Source: Siniperca chuatsi (Eukaryota > Chordata > Actinopteri > Centrarchiformes > Sinipercidae). From it: DNA of 64,000 nucleotides. This document shows positions 57,012 to 64,000 of the stretch, piece by piece (the stretch's first letter is position 1; each line of letters begins with the position of its first letter). A program made the translations under genes and the position numbers. The notes beneath the pieces are model-generated. The model was given only the letters and a program-made list of their open reading frames with translations. It had not been told where the DNA came from and made no database searches. Location: assembly GCF_020085105.1 (NCBI RefSeq), contig NC_058043.1, positions 17,955,667 through 18,019,666 of the forward strand, given 5' to 3'.

Positions 57012-59198
57012 ATTACCTGAGCATGCCATAGCACAAGGTTGACCGCAGAGTAGTGGGTCCAAAGTGACTGATATTTCTCCTGTGAAGACTCTCTTCTGTG
57101 AGTGCAATGCCGATCACCACCTCTTCTTTGTGTATGTTTAGTAAAACCTACAGTACAGAATCATACAGCACATGATTATTATCAATGTAACCATTCTTTT
57201 ATTCTATGGCGCTGAAACAATCAGCAGAAAATTAATTGCCAACTATTTGGATTCATTGTTTCACTAATTTTTCAAGCAAAAATGCTAAATATTCCCTGGT
57301 TTCAGCTTCTCAAATGTGAGGATTTGCTGCTTTTTTTTTGTCATATATAATAGTAAATTGAATATCTTTGGGTTTTGGACTATTGCTTGGATAAAGCAAG
57401 AAGCAGGAAGACATCACATTGGGCTTGGAAAACAATACTTATTTGAAAATAATACTTAGTTGCAGGCCTAATATTCTAGTCTATTATCTTTAGTAAACTG
57501 AAATGTTTACCAGTTATTTCACCATGCATCCAAACATGCAACCCAGAATAGGCACTGAAACTGTCTGTGGACAAACTACAGTTTTAGTAGTCAAATTACA
57601 CACACCTGGCAACTGCTACCAAGCAGTAAAATACTTTGAGACAAAGGCCACAGATCGTTATCACTGTGTGAAAACCTTTTTAAATAAATTTAAGAAACAT
57701 ACACATCATCGTCATCATTTGATACAATGCCAAAGCCTTTTTCAACTTGTCACATAATGCGAACAGCTTATCTTCACGGAAAATGTTACTTAACTGAGTT
57801 GTTATTTTTTCTTTTGTTACTCCTTAAACTAAACATTAGGTTATGCCTTGCAAATTTATCTTACATTATAGGGAGAGTTTTATTTTGGCAATTGCAATGG
57901 TATTTAGTTTGCGTCAGTCCCGTCTGAACAAGCATGCCTACCTCTATGTCAAACTTTGTCATGTCTGCTTTCCACTGAAAGAATTCCTGTACGGCCCCAC
58001 CAAAGTCTCTGGCTGCCTCATTAGAGGAAAAGCTGTGTTTGTCCCCGGCCCTGTTGCACGTCACACGAAACTTGACCAGTTTGGCCTCGGGTGCTGCCTC
58101 CTCTGAGTCCTGCATGCTGGACTCCAGGTCAGGTGTGCTCTCCGTCTTCGTCTGGCTTTCAGCTGCAGACGCGGCTTTAGGTAGCTCTTGCTGCTCAGTG
58201 TCAGCTACAGTGGCATCAGTGGCCTCACTATTAGGTTTTACTTTGGTGCCATTTCCTCCTTTCCGGTAGCCTTTCTTCTTTTTTATGGTGCCATTTAGTT
58301 TCCAAACCTCTAAGGCATTAGTCCAGGGGAGTTTGGAGGCAAGCTGCTGCAACTCCATCAATGTCTCCTCCTGTACAAAACACAGTGTTTATTACCCTGA
58401 CAATAATGCACTTAACATCAGCTACAGCAGAATAAAGGTGGCTGTAAGATACCTTTGATTCTTTGAACTGATAATGATCATATTCTTCTACCACAACAAA
58501 CAGGTTGTCCACAGACTTCAGAAGATGGACCTGCAGTGGGGAATTCAATGAACGGATAGAAAGACAGACAGGCAGATAGTCAGATAGATATCTTTTAGAT
58601 GTAGATTTTCTGTACACCTGGCAAAATTAAACTGGGGGATCCAACATATCACCACTGGGCACAATTTCAACAGGTATTACCATTCAACACCAAAGCAAAC
58701 AAAGTTTTCTATGCTTATAAGCAGGGTGCAAACGTATTTCTCCACCGGCCAAATAGCTAGTGAATGTTCAAATTTTACCAGCCACTCAATAGATTACCAT
58801 TGTATTTTTGGCTGGTGAGTGAAGCAAATCTACCAGCCCCTTGTATATTTTACCAGCATTTGGCTGGTGGCTGGTGCTAATTATGTGCTGTGCTTATAAG
58901 GCAATTAGACACCTTGGAGGAACAAGGCATGCATAGGCTCCAAGTTTCGTACCTGGAAAAGCTTGTCAGTGGTTATTGGAAAGTATATACGACCACGATC
59001 TTTGCTGATACGTGCATCAGCCCCAATTTTCTCCTTGACCTCTTCTGCAGCAGTGTGCTCAAACCCTGTGGGCACGGTTGCTCCAATGGTGACGGTGATG
59101 ATATCTCCAGTGGTGGCGTCATTCTCAATGGAGGAAGAAGTGGATGATCCCTCTGTGTTAGGGCCCGGCTCATCAGCCCCATCTTCTTGGGAGGACAT
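49904..59198 (-). CDS. thumpd3: THUMP domain-containing tRNA (guanine-N2) methyltransferase, nine coding exons
   Basis: Catalytic subunit that, with TRMT112, makes N2-methylguanosine in tRNA using S-adenosylmethionine (known for human THUMPD3). CDS = complement join of 58953..59198, 58453..58530, 57942..58370, 57017..57147, 54808..54877, 53628..53743, 53414..53518, 53140..53263 and 49904..50095: 1491 bases, 496 aa (human 507), all GT-AG and in frame. Seen: N-terminal VTIGATVPTGFEHTAAEEV; a THUMP region (to about residue 270) interrupted by a Lys/Ser/Glu-rich insert (about 138-205); FRVTCNRAGDKHSF; then a Rossmann-type methyltransferase with SAM motif DPMCGTG (307-313), acidic GDN (331-333) and a TDMPFG catalytic motif (385-390; TDLPFG in human). 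The acidic C-terminal tail differs from mammals. Closer to THUMPD3 than to THUMPD2 or TRMT11 across the whole length. Confidence 0.96.
50096..53139. other. thumpd3 intron 8
   Basis: 3.0 kb intron. It holds a copy of the GACTGAAATATC repeat family (51066-51235) and a long CA tract (51477-51530). No gene is seen. Confidence 0.55.
51477..51530. repeat. (CA)27 microsatellite
   Basis: 54 bases of perfect CA repeat preceded by a C run. Long open frames over it on both strands are artefacts of the repeat. Confidence 0.95.
53140..53263 (-). CDS. thumpd3: thumpd3 exon 8
   Basis: MGSKKKNWDLYPSCLREMAR, VCRPGSGKAVLLTQDKKCFS and K, close to human MGSKKRNWNLYPACLREM. Acceptor TCTTGAAG|G, donor AAG|GTAATC. 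A 3.0 kb intron follows. Confidence 0.95.
53414..53518 (-). CDS. thumpd3: thumpd3 exon 7 (catalytic motif)
   Basis: GLPIDTVRWDLCNLPIRTSS and VDIIITDMPFGK. TDMPFG is the motif IV position (TDLPFG in mammals). Acceptor TCAAACAG|TGC, donor AG|GTACAT. Confidence 0.95.
53628..53743 (-). CDS. thumpd3: thumpd3 exon 6
   Basis: Encodes GAIEFNSSFYIAGDNYEMAV and NRTVNNICHIQKRRAVKG, matching human IEGATEW...AGDNNPLAVNRAANNI. The GDN acid is the usual ribose contact. Acceptor TTCTAAAG|GGG, donor AG|GTGAGA. Confidence 0.93.
54235..54605 (+). mobile_element. hAT-type transposase N-terminal relic
   Basis: An ATG at 54333 opens MACSKKRKVDSGNRAFNQ then a stop and WTD, followed in other frames by KPVCVICSRDH-like sequence. 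This is the start and first zinc-finger region of the Charlie-like hAT transposases related to EPM2AIP1/SCAND3/ZBED5. Upstream, near-palindromic ACCGGTGCCG and CGGCACTGGTT (54213-54252) could be part of its terminal region. It has several stops and lies antisense inside thumpd3 intron 5. Confidence 0.6.
54808..54877 (-). CDS. thumpd3: thumpd3 exon 5 (SAM motif I)
   Basis: A 70-base exon encoding LCKPQASDIILDPMCGTGAI and PLE. It carries the SAM-binding loop DPMCGTG. Acceptor GTTGACAG|GCT, donor GAG|GTGAGA. Confidence 0.96.
54878..57016. other. thumpd3 intron 4
   Basis: 2.1 kb AT-rich intron. The only recognisable element is the GATA/TATC repeat at its 5' end (56969-57010). Confidence 0.55.
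56969..57010. repeat. (TATC)n tetranucleotide repeat abutting a splice donor
   Basis: About 10.5 perfect units (GATA on the transcribed strand). It begins six bases after the exon 4 boundary of thumpd3, so the donor reads GTAATA and then runs into the repeat. Confidence 0.95.
57017..57147 (-). CDS. thumpd3: thumpd3 exon 4
   Basis: VLLNIHKEEVVIGIALTEES and HFGPTTLRSTLCYGML (residues 252-295). Acceptor TACTGTAG|GTT. The donor AG|GTAATA is followed at once by a GATA tetranucleotide repeat. Phase 2 at the 3' end. Confidence 0.95.
57205..57475. repeat. Dispersed teleost repeat (third copy of the ATCGATTAA-type family)
   Basis: Includes CAGCTTCTCAAATGTGAGGA and TTGAATATCTTTGGGTTTTG, shared with copies at about 940-1150 and 20405-20600. 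It lies in thumpd3 intron 3. Confidence 0.5.
57942..58370 (-). CDS. thumpd3: thumpd3 exon 3 (THUMP domain)
   Basis: 143 codons for residues 109-251. LASKLPWTNALEVWKLN, then a low-complexity Lys/Thr/Glu-rich insert, then FRVTCNRAGDKHSFSSNEAA and FQWKADMTKFDIE. Acceptor TTTGTACAG|GAG, donor GAG|GTAGGC. Confidence 0.96.
58453..58530 (-). CDS. thumpd3: thumpd3 exon 2
   Basis: 26 codons, VHLLKSVDNLFVVVEEYDHY and onward, matching mammalian VHCLRSVDNLFVVV. Acceptor CACTGCAG|GTC, donor AAG|GTATCT. Confidence 0.95.
58722..58890. mobile_element. Small hAT-like MITE with flanking direct repeat
   Basis: A 169-base insertion starting CAGGGTGCAAACG and ending ATGTGCTG, flanked on both sides by the identical decamer TGCTTATAAG (58712-58721 and 58891-58900). 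The interior has several inverted CCAGCC/GGCTGG blocks (TTACCAGCCACT, TTTGGCTGGTGG). A CAG start and a duplication containing CTTATAAG fit a hAT-type event. It lies in thumpd3 intron 1. Confidence 0.55.
58953..59198 (-). CDS. thumpd3: thumpd3 coding exon 1
   Basis: ATG at 59198 starts MSSQEDGADEPG. The variable acidic leader is followed by conserved VTIGATVPTGFE and KDRGRIYF. Donor CAG|GTACGA, phase 0, at the same boundary as the mammalian AQ|VH junction. Confidence 0.95.
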
Positions 59199-59780
59199 GC
59201 TGACACAGAGGTATAACTAGATGATATGTGTCACAGGTGGTGCTAAGCTCAGTGGCTCACATGTAACACCTGCAGATAGAGAGAAGCATTCAAACTGTCA
59301 ATGCTGCATATTTTAACATATTCCGGTGTCCATAACGAGTAATTTTAAAGGGAACAACATATTTTAAAGAACTACTGAGTACTGCCATGTTGTCAAAAGT
59401 TAGCATGACAATACTGTTTATTTGAACACTGTGAATAAACCTGTAACATTATTGCTGAAGAAGTAACGCTACCAGTTAACTTAGCTAACGTTAGCTTTAA
59501 GGAGCTAAAACGTTGTTACGAATAAAACACAAGGTAACGTTAGCAAATGATACGGCTTTTATATTAAACCGCTGCCACATCATGATACGTATTTATGTGA
59601 TAAGCCTACCGGTTGAACTGTAGTTGACAATCGTGTAAAGGTGACTCAATTGTATTAAACTTGCTAACTGGAATCAGACCAACCTGTCAGACACGAGGCG
59701 ACATGTTGTTTCCACTCAGCAGCAACAACACCAACACTTCCGGCCAAATCCTTCAGAATAAAAGCATCGCATTCACAAAT
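59199..59780 (-). promoter_or_regulatory. thumpd3 5' UTR and candidate TATA-less promoter
   Basis: An ETS-type site CCGGAAGT on the minus strand (59743-59736) lies about 540 bases upstream of the ATG, as often seen in housekeeping promoters. A possible non-coding first exon near 59690-59735 would join via donor CAG|GTTGGT (about 59688) to acceptor CTGCAG|GTG at 59269, leaving about 70 bases of 5' UTR before the ATG. The splice pair is only inferred. Confidence 0.35.
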
Positions 59781-62716
59781 GTAATCTGACAAAACTAAAG
59801 AATTTTGGACAAACTAAATGTCAAGTTACGCCTCAAAAATAAACCATAGGGCCTACACTGTACAAGGCTGACATTTTAAAAATAGTGTACAGTGTCGACT
59901 GTACAATTATTCTTAAGGTTTTATGCACAAACTATATGTCAAAATACTCACATTCACTCTGATTTTCTTTTTCTTTCTTTCTTTCTTTTTTTTTAATATC
60001 CGTGAATTATTCCAGAAGAATTCGAATTTGTATTGAAATGTTAACATTTATTTAAATACAAAGCTTACATGACAAAACAAAACTCAAAAACGAAATTACA
60101 GCTGTAGTTGAGAAGTTATTTTCATAACTGTCTGTCACTATTGTTCATTTGACCTTCATTTAGTGGGCATCGTGTTTAAATTCCAATTTACATTATTAAA
60201 ATTATTTTAAATCTTAAAAATTTTGATTTTATTTTGAAAGCCATAAACCCAAACAGGAAATCTAGTTGGCGCCAGCGGGACTCGTCTTGATCATGTTTTT
60301 TCTGTCATCTTCACTACTACTTCCGGGTACATATTTCCCATAAGTGATCGGCAGAGGGCGCCATGATATAATTTTTTTGAGCTGAGTGGGAGCACACTGA
60401 CCAAAACCATTCATCTTACATGTAAACAACAAAGAGGGAGAATAGGAGAGAAAAAGAATAAGGCAGGGTAAAAGATATACAAGAGACAGCAAAATAACCT
60501 CAGGAGATCTAGTGGGAAAGAATAGAGAAATGATGGAGAAATAAAAATTATCATCTCTTTTTTTCTTACATTTCCTTCTATAATTATGGGCTGTTATTGA
60601 CATTTACCAGTGGTTGTAATTCATTGTATGCAAATTGAAAGAGATACAACAGTTTTCTGATATTTGTGTTCAAATGAACTGGCTCACAATAGCGAAGCCA
60701 AACACACTGCCATTGATTTTTTTAAATGAAAATTATTACTCTCTCTCATGGCCAGTCCAGGCATTTTAGACATAGTCCTTTACAGTCACCCATAATCTCC
60801 TTTCCCCATTTATCATTTGTGATTAATGACGTTTATGTAGACAGTGGTGCTAAGACTAACTGTCTTCTACTCTGTCACATTTCCTTGTGTGATTAATTGA
60901 ACGTCTGGGCAGTGGAAGTTGCAGCTTTAACTTCATGTGAGAGCTAAAGATAATCCTCTATCTTTTAGCAAACACCTGTGGAAGAAAATAAAGAGCAGTT
61001 CTTTTTATATTTATCTGTTTACTTATTCGCTGTCATTAAGTCAAGTTTAAAGCACTTCATTACGAAACAAGAAAACAAAACCTATTTTAAATTTTTTTAA
61101 ATGTTTTCCTTTGACAGAAAAACGCCCATATCATAGCTTGTTTCACACTACATACAGCATGTTTACTGATTTTTTTGTTTGTTGTTTTTCTAACTTTTTG
61201 TTTCAGGTCAACTTCATTCTTTCCAACTGATTAGTAAGTGTGAAGTCTGAGAGACAAGTGGGTATGTGTTCATGTCAGGGAACGAAAAGTCCTGCACAAC
61301 AGATGGCCACAGTCAGTACAGTCAGACACTCCAAAAACCTTTGCCAACATAATGATCTTATAAACTCATTAGCAAAGGCAACTTTTTTGCATGATGCATG
61401 AATTTATTCCCTCTGCAAAGAGAATAAGTGAAAAGACAGTGAAAAGAAACTCAGAGTGAAAAAGTAGTGCAGCTCCAGGTTTGCTGCTCTTGACAGAAGA
61501 TCAAAAAGACACAACCAGGGTCCTGTTTGATCTGTGTGTAACTCAGGTGTTACTCATGCAGGTAGACCTGGTGAAATGCTTCTTTACATGTAACTCAACC
61601 TTGGCTACAGTAACATGCAATGTGGAGAAAAGAGAAGCATGCAAGTATGAGGGAATATCCTCAAAGCAATCAGGTATGATAAACCCAGTGGGATTATTCT
61701 TCAGATCCTTCTCTGTGTGGTATTACTTGTTAGAATAAAATGACATTAAGAGATATGAGTCGACTTCTTAGGGAAGAGAATACATAGCATATCAAGGAGA
61801 CATCTCTTTCTCAACATGAGCGCTTGATGATTGATTGATGACAGTGTAAATCAGCATCAAGGAATACTTATCAAAGCCTACGATAGAGGTTGTCGGTGGT
61901 TTGCATTTGATTGTCTTGCATTGCAATCAAGACAGAAGTCAGAGCCTCTGTAATCTTTAACTAATTGGAAAGAAAATATAACAGTAAACACACCCTGCAA
62001 TGAACTTCATATTTGCCCAGAGATACCATAAAAACATTTGAGGCCATTTTATGATGCTGTAAATACATTTAACAGCACATGACCAACAGCTGACAGCAGC
62101 GGGGCTGATGATTTCTTGATAACACTACAGACCTTTAATCCGGAGCCCAAAGAGCACTCATTTATTGTATTTCTGCCTATAATCAACCTGTAATTTCTAA
62201 ATTATAAATATAAATCAGGAAATGAAAGAAATTGTACTTCCATATTCAGAAACATGTCACATTTTCTTTTTCTATTTAAAGGTTATATTGATAAAATTTT
62301 TATGTAGACGAATATTTAAAAGAGCTTTTAGAAAGGTGCAGAATTAAAGTATCGCTTTTCCTAAAAAAAGAAAAAAATATGATTGTGAATTAATCATTTA
62401 AAAAAAATTGGACGGGTCCAAAATTTATGTTTTGTTTATCTCTGTGTGAGATGTCTGACGTTTGGTTCCCACTTCTAACAAGGCTTGTGGGCAAATACTA
62501 TAACAACGTTGGTATCACGTGGTATAGTTGCCAATTAGTGCGGAAGAAACGAACACTGACGTTAGCACATATTCGCTATCTTAGCTTAATCAACCCAAAA
62601 AACAGTAACCCATAAATTTACAGATCTGCATATTTAAACAAAATAAACAGCAACTACCGACAGCCATAGTCCTTACAACCTTAACTAATGTGTTGTCACT
62701 GGTTAGATTGTCAAAA
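59781..62716. other. Gene-poor DNA upstream of thumpd3
   Basis: AT-rich. A CTTT-rich pyrimidine tract is at 59959-59996. A second ETS-type ACTTCCGG is at 60319-60326 and a CTCF-like GCAGAGGGCGCC at 60351-60362. No gene recognised. Confidence 0.5.
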
Positions 62717-62879
62717 TTAGAAAAATAACAGCTTCAATCCCTGAGGAGCTACACAAACCCTTTGGCAGGTTACAATTGTTGCCTCACTGAGGCGTAAAGA
62801 GAGAACTGCCCAGAGTGGGACTTTAACCCCAGTCTCCCACTCCAAGCGACCCGCCAGCTCCACTGCCGTCTCCAGTCCC

Positions 62880-63700
62880 AGCGCAGCGGTAATTATCACT
62901 CCCTGTTGGATGGCAGCAGCTCCTCGTTCCTGGACTCTCTGCCGGACCGCTGCAGCTCCTCGCTCTCGGACTCCCTGCCGGTTTGCAGCAGCATCCTGCT
63001 CCCGGACTCCCTGCTGGATCGCAGTCGCCTCCTTTCCCAGCTGGATCTCAGAAGCTCCCTGGATTCCTTGCCAGTTCACAGCAGCATTCTGCTCCTAGAC
63101 TCCCTGCTGGATTGCAGTCGGCTCCTTTCCTGGCTGGATCGCAGCAGCACCAATCCCTAGCCAATGCTAGATCACAACCACCTCCTCTTCCGGTTGGATC
63201 GCAGCACGCCACGGGACCATTGGCTGGGTCACAGCAGCAGCAGTACCCTCCTTCTCTGCTGGAGTGGCAGGCTCCGGATTCCTGGACACCACTGGTCCTC
63301 TACCAATCTTCCCATCACTGGCTTCCTGTCCAGCAGCCCCGTTGCCGGCTGCCTGTCCAGCATCCCCGTCGCCAGCTCCCTATCCTGCTGCCCCGTCACT
63401 GGCTCCCTGTCTTGCTGCCCCGTCGCCGGCTCCCGGTCCGGCTGTCCCGCCGCCAGATCCTGATCTGGTTCACCAGCCTCCAGAGGGTCTCCGCCTTCGC
63501 CGCCGACCTCCAGAGGATCCCCTCCTTTGCCTCCGGTCTCCAGAGGGTTCCCGCCTTTGCCGCCGGTTTCCAGAGGATCCTCGACTTCGCCTCTGGCCTC
63601 CAGAAGGTCCCCACCTTCGCCTTCGCCTTCACCTCAGGCCTCAAAAGGGTACCAACCTTCACCGCCGACTTTCCATCGGGCCTCTAGATGGTGTTGATCT
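62880..63700. repeat. GC-rich minisatellite block with 36-, 27- and 30-base units
   Basis: Sharp rise in GC compared with the flanks. Three tandem families follow each other: units of about 36 bases (GCAGCTCCTCGCTCTCGGAC type, 62917-63170, mixed with 27-base units), 27-base units (CTGCCCCGTCGCCGGCTCCC type, about 63330-63465) and five 30-base units (TCCAGAGGGTCTCCGCCTTC type, 63479-63628). Unit lengths are multiples of three, so several frames stay open and give Pro/Arg/Leu-rich or Gln/Gly/Ala-rich repeats on both strands. It probably derives from a retroelement non-coding or degenerate region; no domain is recognisable. Confidence 0.65.
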
Positions 63701-63773
63701 TTGTCACAGACCTCATAAGGTGAGATCTGCGCAAGGCCAGCCCTCGGGTTGTCCGCCCAAGGTCCTCAGCTAT

Positions 63774-63778
63774 ATATA

Positions 63779-63811
<33 letters not shown>

Positions 63812-63812
63812 C
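63774..63812. repeat. TA/TG microsatellite
   Basis: (TA)n, then (TG)n, then (TA)n, placed between the GC-rich block and the LINE fragment. It may mark the junction or tail of a retroelement. Confidence 0.85.
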
Positions 63813-64000
63813 TGTGTGGACTACCTTCCCTCTCTTTGTCACCATTCGACTGCACTTCTCAAGCCCGAATGACATCCCAATGTCAGAGCTGTAGATCCTG
63901 GTGGTGTGAATCAGCGATGTCCCGCTCGCTCTTAGCGTATAGCTTGATGTCATCCGTGTAGAGGAGGTGACTGATGGTGGCCCCGTTCCTGAGTCGGTAT
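63812..64000 (-). mobile_element. LINE reverse transcriptase fragment (palm region), frameshifted
   Basis: On the minus strand one frame reads YRLRNGATISHLLYTDDIKL then YAKSERDI, and the next frame reads LIHTTRIYSSDIGMSFGLEK then CSRMVTKRGKVV. Together these are the catalytic [Y]xDD region and the following strand of a non-LTR reverse transcriptase found in fish. About five bases appear to be missing between the two halves (near 63917), and the catalytic box reads TDD. Sequence stops resembling an RT at about 63812; the other side runs off the window. Confidence 0.75.

Noticed and set aside
60262..60603. 113-codon minus-strand open frame upstream of thumpd3
   Set aside because: Hydrophobic, low-complexity, no recognisable family and no splice evidence.
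62717..63079. 120-codon minus-strand open frame with 12-residue repeats
   Set aside because: It is the same minisatellite read on the other strand. It may be retroelement-derived, but no known domain could be named.
62983..63872. Two overlapping Pro/Arg-rich open frames over 200 codons each
   Set aside because: Both run through tandem repeats whose unit lengths are multiples of three, and both end in a TG/TA microsatellite. No splice sites or domains support a gene, so the stretch is kept as a repeat.

Overview
The window is nuclear genomic DNA from a vertebrate, almost certainly a teleost fish. It has spliced genes with GT-AG introns, AT-rich introns and intergenic DNA full of microsatellites, and many relics of repeat families typical of fish genomes (hAT/ZBED, Tc1, foldback elements, LTR-type sequences, LINE reverse transcriptase pieces). 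Nothing looks prokaryotic, and I see no operon, CRISPR array or phage.

Three protein-coding genes are present, all on the minus strand, and each coding frame can be rebuilt completely. (1) kcnb1 (Kv2.1 delayed-rectifier K+ channel, 802 aa): two coding exons, 38254-38808 and 6066-7919, separated by a 30.3 kb intron. (2) ptgis (prostacyclin synthase, CYP8A1, 480 aa): ten coding exons between 48289 and 41257. (3) thumpd3 (THUMP-domain tRNA guanine-N2 methyltransferase, 496 aa): nine coding exons between 59198 and 49904. All exon phases join without a frameshift.

Layout. 1-6065 is kcnb1 3' flank and probable long 3' UTR, with a LINE/SINE tail at the left edge. 7920-38253 is the kcnb1 intron. It holds two LTR-like sequences in opposite orientation, a foldback element, a second foldback element interrupted by a Tc1 relic, a hAT/ZBED relic, a third foldback element with nearly identical arms, and a LINE reverse transcriptase fragment. 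38809-41256 is the kcnb1 upstream region with a GC-rich candidate promoter. 41257-48289 is ptgis. 48290-49903 is a short spacer with a long AT repeat. 49904-59198 is thumpd3, with a hAT transposase relic and a small hAT-like MITE in its introns. 59199-62700 is the thumpd3 promoter and gene-poor DNA. 62717-64000 is a GC-rich tandem-repeat block ending in a frameshifted LINE reverse transcriptase fragment.

The genes act in unrelated processes (membrane excitability, prostanoid synthesis, tRNA modification). The kcnb1-ptgis pair, in this order and orientation, matches the human 20q13 neighbourhood. thumpd3 next to ptgis does not match the human arrangement. I found no convincing new biological system. 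The points most worth a second look are short tandem repeats sitting on or near splice donors, the nested and foldback transposons, and the GC-rich repeat block at the right edge.
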